Shown: positions 1 to 5,053 of the stretch, in pieces | How the letters are laid out: every line of letters begins with the position of its first letter | Numbering within the stretch: the first letter of the stretch is position 1 | Assembly: GCA_018700255.1 (NCBI GenBank) | Contig: JABISU010000212.1 | Location: forward strand, 1 to 7,521 | Length of the DNA stretch: 7,521 nt | Reading direction: 5' to 3' | Source of the DNA: Flavobacteriales bacterium | GTDB taxonomy: Bacteria > Bacteroidota > Bacteroidia > Flavobacteriales > UA16 | Program-made: the position numbers and the translations under genes | Notes under the pieces: generated by a model | What the model saw: only the letters and a program-made list of their open reading frames with translations | What the model was told of the DNA's origin: nothing | Databases searched by the model: none

Positions 1-75
1 GCTCTTCTGCAACAGGCTCTTCTGCAACAGGCTCTTCTGCAACAGGCTCTTCTGCAACAGGCTCTTCTGCAACAG
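1..75 (-). repeat. Tandem 15-bp repeat, five perfect copies, encoding PVAEE
   Basis: The plus-strand unit gctcttctgcaacag occurs five times without a mismatch at 1-15, 16-30, 31-45, 46-60 and 61-75. Positions 76-90 hold a decayed relative (gctccttagtagcaa). The unit is five codons, so copy-number change keeps the rpsB frame. Read on the minus strand it encodes Pro-Val-Ala-Glu-Glu. The array touches the window edge and probably continues, since base 1 fits the first base of another proline codon. The lack of any synonymous change suggests recent expansion by slippage or unequal exchange. Confidence 0.95.
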
Positions 76-982
76 GCTCCTTAGTAGCAAGCTTTTTAGC
101 AGCAGACTTTTTAATAGTCGGCCTTTTAGCCCTCGGTTTAGTTTCCTTTTCAGCCTTTACTTCCTCTTTAGAAGAAGCATCTTCTGATTCAGAAGTCTCC
201 TCTAATTTAGCAGCAGCTTCTAATTTATCAGCCTCCTCCTTCTCTTTAGCAATTTTTCTAGCTTCCGCTTGTGCATCAGCTTCATCTTTTTCTTCTTTAC
301 GCTCGTTTAAACCTTCAGCTACAGCTTCAGCAAGTGTACGAGTAATTAGGTCGATTGATTTTGATGCATCGTCGTTAGCAGGAATAACAAAATCAACTGG
401 GCGAGGATCGCTGTTTGTATCAACAATAGCAAAGACAGGAATATTAAGCTTCTTTGCCTCTGCTAAAGCGATATGCTCTTTCCTAACATCTACAATGAAT
501 ATCGCCGTTGGAAGTCTCGTCATGTCAGCAATAGAGCCTAAAACTTTATCTAGCTTTTCTCTTTGACGGCTAACTTGAAGACGCTCACGCTTAGATAGAA
601 TAGCAAGCGTACCATCCGCTTCCATCTTATCAATCTGAGTCATCTTACGAATAGCCTTACGGATAGTTCCGAAATTAGTAAGCATGCCTCCTGACCAACG
701 CTCAGTGATGTATGGCATACCGATAGCCTTTGCGTGTGCTGAAACGATATCTTGACCTTGTTTCTTTGTAGAAACAAAAAGGATTTTCTTTCCGCTCTTT
801 GCAATTTGTTTCATTGCGGCGGCGGCTTCGTCAATCTTAACGATGCTTTTATGCAAATCTATAATGTGAATTCCTTTCTTCTCTGTGAAGATGTAAGGCG
901 CCATATGTGGGTTCCACTTGTGCTTTAGGTGGCCGAAGTGAGATCCGGCTTCGAGCAATTGCTCAAAATTAGTACGAGCCAT
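1..982 (-). CDS. rpsB: Small ribosomal subunit protein S2 (uS2), 3' end outside window
   Basis: S2 binds the 30S subunit on the solvent side between head and body and is needed to recruit S1 or initiating mRNA. Translating from the ATG at 982 gives 327 residues with no stop before the left edge. The S2 signature LLEAGSHFGHLKHKWNPHM is at residues 9-27, followed by ERWSGGMLTNF and RLPTAIFIVDVRKEHIA. The conserved core ends near residue 228 (TRTLAEAVAEGLNERK), matching the roughly 240-residue E. coli protein. Beyond it runs a charged Glu/Lys/Ala-rich tail of about 100 residues or more, probably disordered, ending in five PVAEE repeats at the window edge. Acidic or alanine-rich S2 tails are known in Bacteroidota, but this exact repeat is not one I recognise. 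It is the third gene of rplM-rpsI-rpsB, 120 bp after rpsI. That gap holds no clear promoter or terminator but could contain a leader. tsf usually follows in this phylum, outside the window. Confidence 0.97.
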   Translation of the reverse strand, partial: MARTNFEQLLEAGSHFGHLKHKWNPHMAPYIFTEKKGIHIIDLHKSIVKIDEAAAAMKQIAKSGKKILFVSTKKQGQDIVSAHAKAIGMPYITERWSGGMLTNFGTIRKAIRKMTQIDKMEADGTLAILSKRERLQVSRQREKLDKVLGSIADMTRLPTAIFIVDVRKEHIALAEAKKLNIPVFAIVDTNSDPRPVDFVIPANDDASKSIDLITRTLAEAVAEGLNERKEEKDEADAQAEARKIAKEKEEADKLEAAAKLEETSESEDASSKEEVKAEKETKPRAKRPTIKKSAAKKLATKEPVAEEPVAEEPVAEEPVAEEPVAEE

Positions 983-1102
983 GTTGTTAGTTTACTTTCC
1001 TAGTTTAAAGCAATCCCATAGTAGCCACTTAATTGTGTGAGTCTTTGGAATTTGGATGCTAAACAAATTATTAAAAAATGAAGACGTGTCAGGCGGCAGC
1101 CA

Positions 1103-1489
1103 TTAACGCTTCGAGAATTGTTCTTTCTTACGAGCTTTCTTCTGTCCGAATTTCTTACGCTCAACCATACGTGGATCACGAGTTGTAAGACCTTCAGCTT
1201 TAAGAGTTGATTTATTTTCAGGATCTATTTCGATAAGAGCCTTAGAAATTGCTAAACGTATCGCTTCTGCTTGACCGGTAATACCACCACCAGCAACGTT
1301 TACTTTAATATTGTATTTACCTGCTGTTTCAGTTAGCTCGAAAGGCTGGTTAATCTTGTATTGGAGAGTCCCTGTAGGGAAGTAGTCTTTATAGTCACGC
1401 TTGTTGATCGTGAATTCTCCCTTTCCTTCTGACAAGTAAAGGCGAGCTACTGCGTCTTTACGACGGCCTGATGTGTTAATTACGTCCAT
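1103..1489 (-). CDS. rpsI: Small ribosomal subunit protein S9 (uS9)
   Basis: S9 belongs to the 30S head, and its C-terminal tail reaches the P-site tRNA anticodon stem-loop. The 128-residue product starts with the family pattern TSGRRKDAVARLYL. It has the glycine-rich NVAGGGITGQAEAIRLAISKAL block near residues 64-85, then LTTRDPRMVERKKFGQKKARK. It ends in SKR, the invariant basic terminus that contacts tRNA. Length equals that of other bacterial S9 proteins (about 128-130), so it is complete. It lies 8 bp after the rplM stop, so co-transcription and translational coupling with rplM are likely. It is followed by a 120-bp gap (983-1102) before rpsB. In that gap I saw no exact promoter box and only a T6 stretch without a good hairpin. 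Confidence 0.98.
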   Translation of the reverse strand: MDVINTSGRRKDAVARLYLSEGKGEFTINKRDYKDYFPTGTLQYKINQPFELTETAGKYNIKVNVAGGGITGQAEAIRLAISKALIEIDPENKSTLKAEGLTTRDPRMVERKKFGQKKARKKEQFSKR

Positions 1490-1497
1490 GCTTCAGA

Positions 1498-1947
1498 TTA
1501 GTGGTTGAAAGTGATTGTCTTCGGCTCTTGAGCTTCATGTTTGTGACTCGGTCCAACATAAACGTGCAAGTTGCGGAAAAGTGCGCGACCTAATGTATTC
1601 TTAGGGAGCATGCCTCTTACAGCTTCTTCAACCATTGAAAACGGCTTTCGTGCCATAACCTCAGCAGCTGTACGAGTACGTTGTCCTCCTGGGTAACCGG
1701 TGTAACGCATATAAATCTTCTGATCCCACTTCTTTCCAGTAAGCTTAATCTTCTCAGCGTTTATGACAACTACGTAATCTCCGCAATCTGCGTGAGGCGT
1801 AAAATTAGGCTTGTGCTTGCCACGTATAAGTTTTGCAACTTCTGAAGCAATTCTTCCTAGAGTCTGCCCTTCAGCATCTACTAGCAGCCATTTTTTATCG
1901 GCATTCTCCTTATTAGCGGAGATTGTTTTGTAACTTAAAGTATCCAC
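1498..1947 (-). CDS. rplM: Large ribosomal subunit protein L13 (uL13), GTG start
   Basis: L13 is an early-assembly 50S protein that binds 23S rRNA. I place the start at the GTG at 1947, giving 149 residues that open (M)[12 protein letters not shown], the usual Bacteroidota L13 N-terminus. The frame stays open 20 codons further up to a TTG at 2007. That codon overlaps the promoter -7 element, and the extra residues do not resemble L13. Family landmarks follow in order: [29 protein letters not shown], then [13 protein letters not shown], then [12 protein letters not shown], then [30 protein letters not shown]. The length agrees with the phylum (about 150). It is the first gene of rplM-rpsI-rpsB. 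A partial DnaA-box-like sequence (1940-1948) covers the start codon, and a small GC hairpin sits in the leader about 26 bp upstream of the start. Confidence 0.95.
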   Translation of the reverse strand: MDTLSYKTISANKENADKKWLLVDAEGQTLGRIASEVAKLIRGKHKPNFTPHADCGDYVVVINAEKIKLTGKKWDQKIYMRYTGYPGGQRTRTAAEVMARKPFSMVEEAVRGMLPKNTLGRALFRNLHVYVGPSHKHEAQEPKTITFNH

Positions 1948-1973
1948 AGCGAATGTCTTGCGTGTTCGATTTT

Positions 1974-1989
1974 CCCCCAAATTTAGGGG
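1974..1989 (-). ncRNA. Possible 5' leader hairpin upstream of rplM
   Basis: Directly after the -7 element the minus strand reads CCCCTAAATTTGGGGG, able to form a 4-bp G-C stem with a 7-nt loop at or near the 5' end of the rplM mRNA. Autoregulatory leaders for L13 have been proposed in Bacteroidia (from memory). I cannot tell whether this short element belongs to that class. It may equally be a 5'-end stabilising stem or chance. Confidence 0.3.
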
Positions 1990-1991
1990 TG

Positions 1992-2020
1992 CAAAGATAG
2001 TTAACAATGTGGATAACCAA
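1992..2020 (-). promoter_or_regulatory. Bacteroidota-type sigma promoter of the rplM-rpsI-rpsB operon
   Basis: On the minus strand a TTG (-33 element, plus coordinates 2018-2020) is followed by 18 nt and then TATCTTTG (-7 element, 1992-1999). This matches the phylum's primary-sigma consensus TTG-N17-23-TAnnTTTG exactly. The expected start site is a few bases downstream, near 1986-1990, giving a leader of about 40 nt before the GTG of rplM. By eye it is the only exact TAnnTTTG I found between genes in this window. Confidence 0.8.
2008..2016 (-). promoter_or_regulatory. Perfect DnaA-box sequence inside the rplM promoter spacer
   Basis: The minus strand reads TTATCCACA, the high-affinity DnaA box consensus, between the -33 and -7 elements of the rplM promoter. 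A second, one-mismatch match (GTATCCACA, plus strand 1940-1948) lies about 60 bp away in the opposite orientation over the rplM start codon. A bound protein here should block RNA polymerase. The sequence match is direct; a role as a DnaA operator is inference. It is not surrounded by a box cluster or an AT-rich unwinding region, so I do not call it an origin. Confidence 0.4.
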
Positions 2021-2040
2021 GCCTTTTAGGTGGACAAAAA

Positions 2041-2700
2041 TTACTTTTTTCCATTCCGACGCTTCAATTCTAAATCGTAACTGCAAATAAACACGTGCTG
2101 AGTCCATGGATCCGGAGTGTTTATTTGTTGTTCAATTTGGTAACCAAAAGAAACCCAACGGCGTTTGGACACTTTGTGTTTAGCCATAAATCTATATCTA
2201 AAATCGCTCTGATAAAACCCTTCCTGAGATGGTTTAAAGAACAGTTCCGTATATATGGCTAATCGTAATTTTTTAGAAACCTTATAATACAAGGCAGGAC
2301 TTAGTCGGAAAGTTTGCCTATAATCTGTTTTTAGTTGGTATATAAATCGAAATGAGGCGGAGAGGTTTGAGATGAGGGGGCGTTTATATTTTGCAGATAA
2401 AGCAATACGGCGTAACGGCTCTAAGGCGTACTCGTCAGTTCGTGACATGCCGAGTCGGAGTGCTGAGGAGAACTTCCAGTAAGGAGAGAGCTCTCTTGAA
2501 AGGGTGAAATTCGTAAAGGCAGATCCCAGGCGGGAGGCTTCGTAGTCTAAACGAGTTTGGGCTTCTGAAGAGAATTCTAAATTATTAGTAATGTTCTTAG
2601 AAATAGACATGCTAGACCAAACCCCGTAATCTGTCCACTGTCCAAAAATCGACGTAGAAGAAAAGAACAGAGAGAGGAGAATGATCGCAAGCCTGACCAT
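2041..2700 (-). CDS. DUF2490 family outer-membrane beta-barrel-type protein
   Basis: From the ATG at 2700 the product has 219 residues. It begins with a signal peptide (MVRLAIILLSLFFSSTSIFG, cleavage near FGQ-W). An in-frame ATG at 2718 would add six residues and overlap the upstream gene by 14 bp. I prefer 2700 because an A-rich TTAAAAGT precedes it and it leaves a 4-bp gap. After WTDYGVWSSMSISKNI the protein is a series of alternating amphipathic strands rich in Tyr, Phe and Arg. Examples are FSSALRLGMSRT, ASFRFIYQLKTDYRQTFRLSPALYY, LRLAIYTELFFKPS and RWVSFGYQIEQQ. This is the pattern of DUF2490, whose members are predicted small outer-membrane barrels of unknown function. It ends in a basic RRNGKK instead of the terminal aromatic typical of BAM substrates. 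It is likely co-transcribed with the lipoprotein gene just upstream. Family assignment is fairly sure; function is unknown. Confidence 0.82.
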   Translation of the reverse strand: MVRLAIILLSLFFSSTSIFGQWTDYGVWSSMSISKNITNNLEFSSEAQTRLDYEASRLGSAFTNFTLSRELSPYWKFSSALRLGMSRTDEYALEPLRRIALSAKYKRPLISNLSASFRFIYQLKTDYRQTFRLSPALYYKVSKKLRLAIYTELFFKPSQEGFYQSDFRYRFMAKHKVSKRRWVSFGYQIEQQINTPDPWTQHVFICSYDLELKRRNGKK

Positions 2701-2704
2701 ACTT

Positions 2705-3121
2705 TTAATACTCGTCATATATTAGGATTGGTGCTGAGGTTACTATTTCGTCTCTGTCTTCAATCTCAACTTCAAAATAAAATGCGATCTTAGGGAGGGG
2801 ACTTGTTGTTGAAGATGTGTCCTCTGAGTACACATATAAGGTGTAATCTCCTGTTCTAAGCCAGTTAAAAGCAAATTCACCATCAGGGTTTGTATCAACT
2901 TTATCATCCGGACTTGTGTGATTGCCATAAATTATGTGAACCTCTACATCTGATGCCGGAATGGTGTCGACGGTGGAGGCGGGGTTGTTTATTTGGACTC
3001 TACGAACGAGACTAATGGAACCCTCGATAGAAGCGCTTCCTCCCTCGCCGGGAGTTTTAACGCAAGAAATAAGAGTAATAGTCGTAAAAATTAAAGTTGT
3101 GAGATAATGCATCGTTTTCAT
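2705..3121 (-). CDS. Small lipoprotein with carboxypeptidase-regulatory-like (Ig-like) domain
   Basis: This is a 138-residue protein with a lipoprotein signal peptide: basic start, hydrophobic TTLIFTTITLISC, and lipobox LISC with the lipidated cysteine at residue 20. The short linker after the Cys (VKTPGEGGSAS) has no Asp at +2. The mature part begins with IEGSISLVRRVQ and includes VEVHIIYGN, DDKVDTNPDGEFAFNWLRTGDYTLYVYSED and a closing hydrophobic strand. The pattern 'pDGeFaFnwLrtGdYtLyvys' is typical of the beta-sandwich carboxypeptidase regulatory-like fold, common on Bacteroidota surface proteins. It probably sits in the outer membrane. Its stop lies 4 bp before the preferred start of the DUF2490 gene, so the two likely form a unit. 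No ligand or role can be read from the sequence. A TAATTTAG (minus, 3127-3134) resembles a -7 box with one mismatch but lacks a matching TTG, so the promoter is unresolved. Confidence 0.78.
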   Translation of the reverse strand: MKTMHYLTTLIFTTITLISCVKTPGEGGSASIEGSISLVRRVQINNPASTVDTIPASDVEVHIIYGNHTSPDDKVDTNPDGEFAFNWLRTGDYTLYVYSEDTSSTTSPLPKIAFYFEVEIEDRDEIVTSAPILIYDEY

Positions 3122-3161
3122 AGGTGCTAAATTACATTCAAATCGTAACTTGCTCTCGCTT

Positions 3162-3776
3162 ATGCATAATATTGATTCAATCCACGATGTAACGACGCTT
3201 CCTTTAGGTGAGGGAAGGCTAGAGGTCGTTTGCGGGCCTATGTTTTCTGGTAAAACAGAAGAGTTGTTAAGAAGGGTAAGACGAGCGGTGATTGCTCATC
3301 AACCAACTCTGATAATTAAACCAGCTACAGATACGCGTTACGCTATAAACGAAGTTGTATCACACGATAAGAATGCGATGCCTTCTAAGGTTGTAGAAAA
3401 AAGTCGGGATATCTTGAATTCCCTTGAGGTAGATGGAAGAATGGCGGTAGTTGTAGCTATTGATGAAGCTCAATTTTTTGATGATGACTTGCCTGATGTG
3501 TGTAATGAACTTGCAAATCGAGGGTTGAGAGTTATTGTTGCTGGATTAGACTTAGATTTTACAGGAAAGCCTTTTGGCTGCATGCCTCAGCTACTAGCTT
3601 TAGCAGAAGAGGTAACTAAGCTACATGCTGTTTGTGTAGAGACGGGGCGCGCGGCTCATTTTTCACATAGAATTGCCGGTGGAGATAACACCATTGAACT
3701 CGGGGAAAAAGACCGATATGTCCCACTTGCTAGGCATGCATTTGTGGTATTCCGTAAAAAAGAAAACTCGAAGTAA
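3162..3776 (+). CDS. tdk: Thymidine kinase, type II (TK1-like)
   Basis: The enzyme phosphorylates thymidine or deoxyuridine with ATP in pyrimidine salvage, in the cytoplasm. Starting at ATG 3162 gives 204 residues; a TTG at 3150 is possible but adds only MLSL. The P-loop CGPMFSGKTEELLRR is at residues 24-38 with K31 and T32. DEAQFF at 101-106 carries the likely catalytic Glu102 (equivalent to the Glu of human TK1 DEGQFF). The lasso-region motif GLDLDFTGKPFG and PQLLALAEEVTKLHAVC follow. Only Cys158 remains where zinc-binding relatives have C-x2-C, since the sequence is CVET, and the second Cys pair is absent near VPLARHAF. This resembles other Bacteroidota TKs that lack the structural zinc. 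Thymidine (3'-hydroxyl-accepting) salvage is otherwise standard. It lies 3 bp before alr, so the two are co-transcribed, an arrangement I associate with Flavobacteriia. Confidence 0.96.
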   Translation: MHNIDSIHDVTTLPLGEGRLEVVCGPMFSGKTEELLRRVRRAVIAHQPTLIIKPATDTRYAINEVVSHDKNAMPSKVVEKSRDILNSLEVDGRMAVVVAIDEAQFFDDDLPDVCNELANRGLRVIVAGLDLDFTGKPFGCMPQLLALAEEVTKLHAVCVETGRAAHFSHRIAGGDNTIELGEKDRYVPLARHAFVVFRKKENSK

Positions 3777-3779
3777 TTA

Positions 3780-4871
3780 ATGTCAGAAAATACACCTGTT
3801 ACTACTCTAGATATTGACCTGGGATGTGTTGAACGAAATCTAAATCGAGTTCGCAAACAAATTAATGGCAAGGGTGTAATTTGTGTGATAAAGGCATTCG
3901 GATATGGAACAGATGATATCACTCTTGCAAAACTCTTACAAAAGCAAGGTGTCGAATATCTAGCTGTTTCTTGTGCTGATGAGGGCGTACGTTTAAGAGA
4001 AGCGGGAGTGAAATCTCGAATTTTGGTGCTCAATCCGGATAAAAGCACTTTTGATGTTTTAGGGGGGAGCGATTTAGAGCCAACTTTACTGTCGATAGAG
4101 CATTTGAAGGCTTATGTTGGTTGGGCTGAGAAGAATGGACGGGGGGGGGCTATTCACATAAATATCAACACGGGTATGAATCGTTTGGGGTTTGAGGCGA
4201 GTGATATCTTGGAAATTGAACGAATTATTACTGAGTCTGATTTAACTGTAGCTACAGTTTATTCTCATTTAGCGGGATCTAATGATAAAAGTCTTGATGG
4301 AAAAACACTTAAGCAGTTAGAACTTTTCGATACGGTCTGTTCAAAATTTTCATTCCCATTTAAGAGACATATATTAAATTCTTCAGGAGTCGCGAGGTTT
4401 CCAGATCACAAATCTGATTATGTGAGAGTGGGGATTTGCTTATTAGGTATTGATGAATCCAAAGAAGAATGGGGGTTAGAACCCGCTGTTAGTTTTAATA
4501 CCATCGTTACTCAGGTGAGGCGTTTATCCGCTGGCGAGGGGTTGAGTTATAGATTTACGGGCGCTGAGTCCAGTGATAGAGAAATTGCCTGGCTTCCTGT
4601 TGGTTATGCCGATGGATATCCCCGGTGTCTCGGAAATGGAATTGGCGTTGTTTTTATTAAAGGTGTTTATGCTAAATCCGTGGGTCGCGTGTGCATGGGG
4701 CTAGTTGCTATAGACGTGACTGGATTAGGTGTTGTAGAAGGGGAAAAGGTGGAATTATTCGGGAGGAATCTTTGTGTTATGGAGCTTGCTAAGAAAGCTG
4801 AGACAATTTCATACGAGTTATTAGCAAGGGTTCATGGGCGGGTGATTAGAACTTCTTCAGGGGGAGTATAA
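3780..4871 (+). CDS. alr: Alanine racemase (PLP-dependent, fold type III)
   Basis: The enzyme interconverts L- and D-alanine for peptidoglycan synthesis. The 363-residue product has the PLP-lysine motif VIKAFGYG with Lys38 and Tyr42. It also has NTGMNRLGF (Arg135), YSHLAGS, HILNSSG (Asn200 and Ser201, phosphate-side contacts), YVRVGI (Arg216, contact to the pyridine nitrogen) and LSYRFTG with Tyr257 as the second catalytic base. PVGYADGYPR follows near 274-282. Length fits stand-alone alanine racemases; the MurF-Alr fusion seen in many Bacteroidota is absent. Oddities: where relatives have GRVCMD this protein has GRVCMG (Gly307), and the usual K-V-D-T-G-M reads N-I-N-T-G-M, so the lysine that is carbamylated in the Geobacillus enzyme is Asn128 here. 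A G9 run (4141-4149) lies in the coding sequence. It starts 3 bp after tdk and ends just before a strong terminator. The family call is secure; activity is likely but these substitutions deserve testing. Confidence 0.93.
   Translation: MSENTPVTTLDIDLGCVERNLNRVRKQINGKGVICVIKAFGYGTDDITLAKLLQKQGVEYLAVSCADEGVRLREAGVKSRILVLNPDKSTFDVLGGSDLEPTLLSIEHLKAYVGWAEKNGRGGAIHININTGMNRLGFEASDILEIERIITESDLTVATVYSHLAGSNDKSLDGKTLKQLELFDTVCSKFSFPFKRHILNSSGVARFPDHKSDYVRVGICLLGIDESKEEWGLEPAVSFNTIVTQVRRLSAGEGLSYRFTGAESSDREIAWLPVGYADGYPRCLGNGIGVVFIKGVYAKSVGRVCMGLVAIDVTGLGVVEGEKVELFGRNLCVMELAKKAETISYELLARVHGRVIRTSSGGV
4141..4149 (+). repeat. G9 homopolymer inside alr
   Basis: Nine consecutive G (4141-4149) follow a C and encode part of Arg-Gly-Gly-Ala (residues 121-124). 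A G6 run occurs 70-80 bp earlier (about 4062-4067). Long G runs are uncommon in a genome of this moderate G+C and are prone to slippage. A one-base change would truncate Alr about a third of the way in. The frame is intact as given. Confidence 0.9.
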
Positions 4872-4876
4872 AAAAT

Positions 4877-4914
4877 TGAAGCGCCATTCTTATCGAATGG
4901 CGCTTCAGCCTTTT
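4877..4914. terminator. Strong intrinsic terminator, probably bidirectional
   Basis: A 13-bp perfect stem, TGAAGCGCCATTC (4877-4889) with its complement (4895-4907), encloses a 5-nt loop TTATC. On the plus strand it is followed by GCC and TTTT, closing the tdk-alr operon 5 bp after the alr stop. On the minus strand the stem is followed by AA and then six T (complement of 4870-4875). It could therefore also terminate the hutU-GDPD-glpD transcript converging from the right, about 147 bp beyond the glpD stop. Confidence 0.85.
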
Positions 4915-5002
4915 CATTGTTCTTCTTATTTAATGTCGAAATCACGCAACATTATCATTACAATCAATCTCTAAACGTTATTAATACTATAAAGGTTGTT
5001 CG

Positions 5003-5022
5003 GGCAAATGTTAAAATTTGCT
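5003..5022. other. Weak A/T-rich hairpin in the alr-glpD intergenic region
   Basis: GCAAAT (5004-5009) and ATTTGC (5016-5021) form a 6-bp stem around GTTAAA, extended by one G-T pair and followed on the plus strand by TTTTAG. It lies between two convergent genes and 32 bp past the glpD stop, so it may help end or stabilise the glpD transcript 3' end. The rest of 4915-5053 is A/T-rich with no other structure I can see. Confidence 0.25.
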
Positions 5023-5053
5023 TTTAGTTCAATTTTACTGTTTTAATCGCTGT

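Noticed and set aside
1..75. Repeat array considered as CRISPR or a non-coding satellite
   Set aside because: The units are 15 bp, contiguous without spacers, and in frame with rpsB.
1948..2007. 20-codon N-terminal extension of L13 from a TTG at 2007
   Set aside because: The TTG lies beside the -7 promoter element, upstream of the expected transcript start, and the added residues do not resemble L13. The GTG at 1947 restores the usual DTLSYKT start.
2008..2016. Replication origin because of the DnaA box
   Set aside because: Only one perfect box plus one imperfect box are present, with no cluster, no AT-rich unwinding element and no dnaA/dnaN neighbours.
1913..2107. 64-residue minus-strand ORF across the rplM promoter
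   Set aside because: It overlaps the DUF2490 3' end, promoter and rplM start in another frame and looks like no known protein.
2743..2928. 61-residue ORF inside the lipoprotein gene
   Set aside because: It is an out-of-frame shadow on the same strand as a gene with a convincing lipobox and domain.
3150..3161. TTG start for tdk four codons upstream
   Set aside because: An ATG at 3162 gives a normal-length TK and no ribosome-binding signal favours the TTG.
3122..3161. Promoters for the divergent lipoprotein and tdk genes
   Set aside because: The best -7 candidate (TAATTTAG, minus) has a mismatch and no TTG at the right distance, and no convincing plus-strand box is present, so I do not annotate one.
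3656..4048. 130-residue minus-strand ORF antisense to tdk/alr
   Set aside because: Both sense-strand genes are fully explained by conserved families; the antisense product is Ser/Thr/Pro/Arg-rich with no domain pattern.
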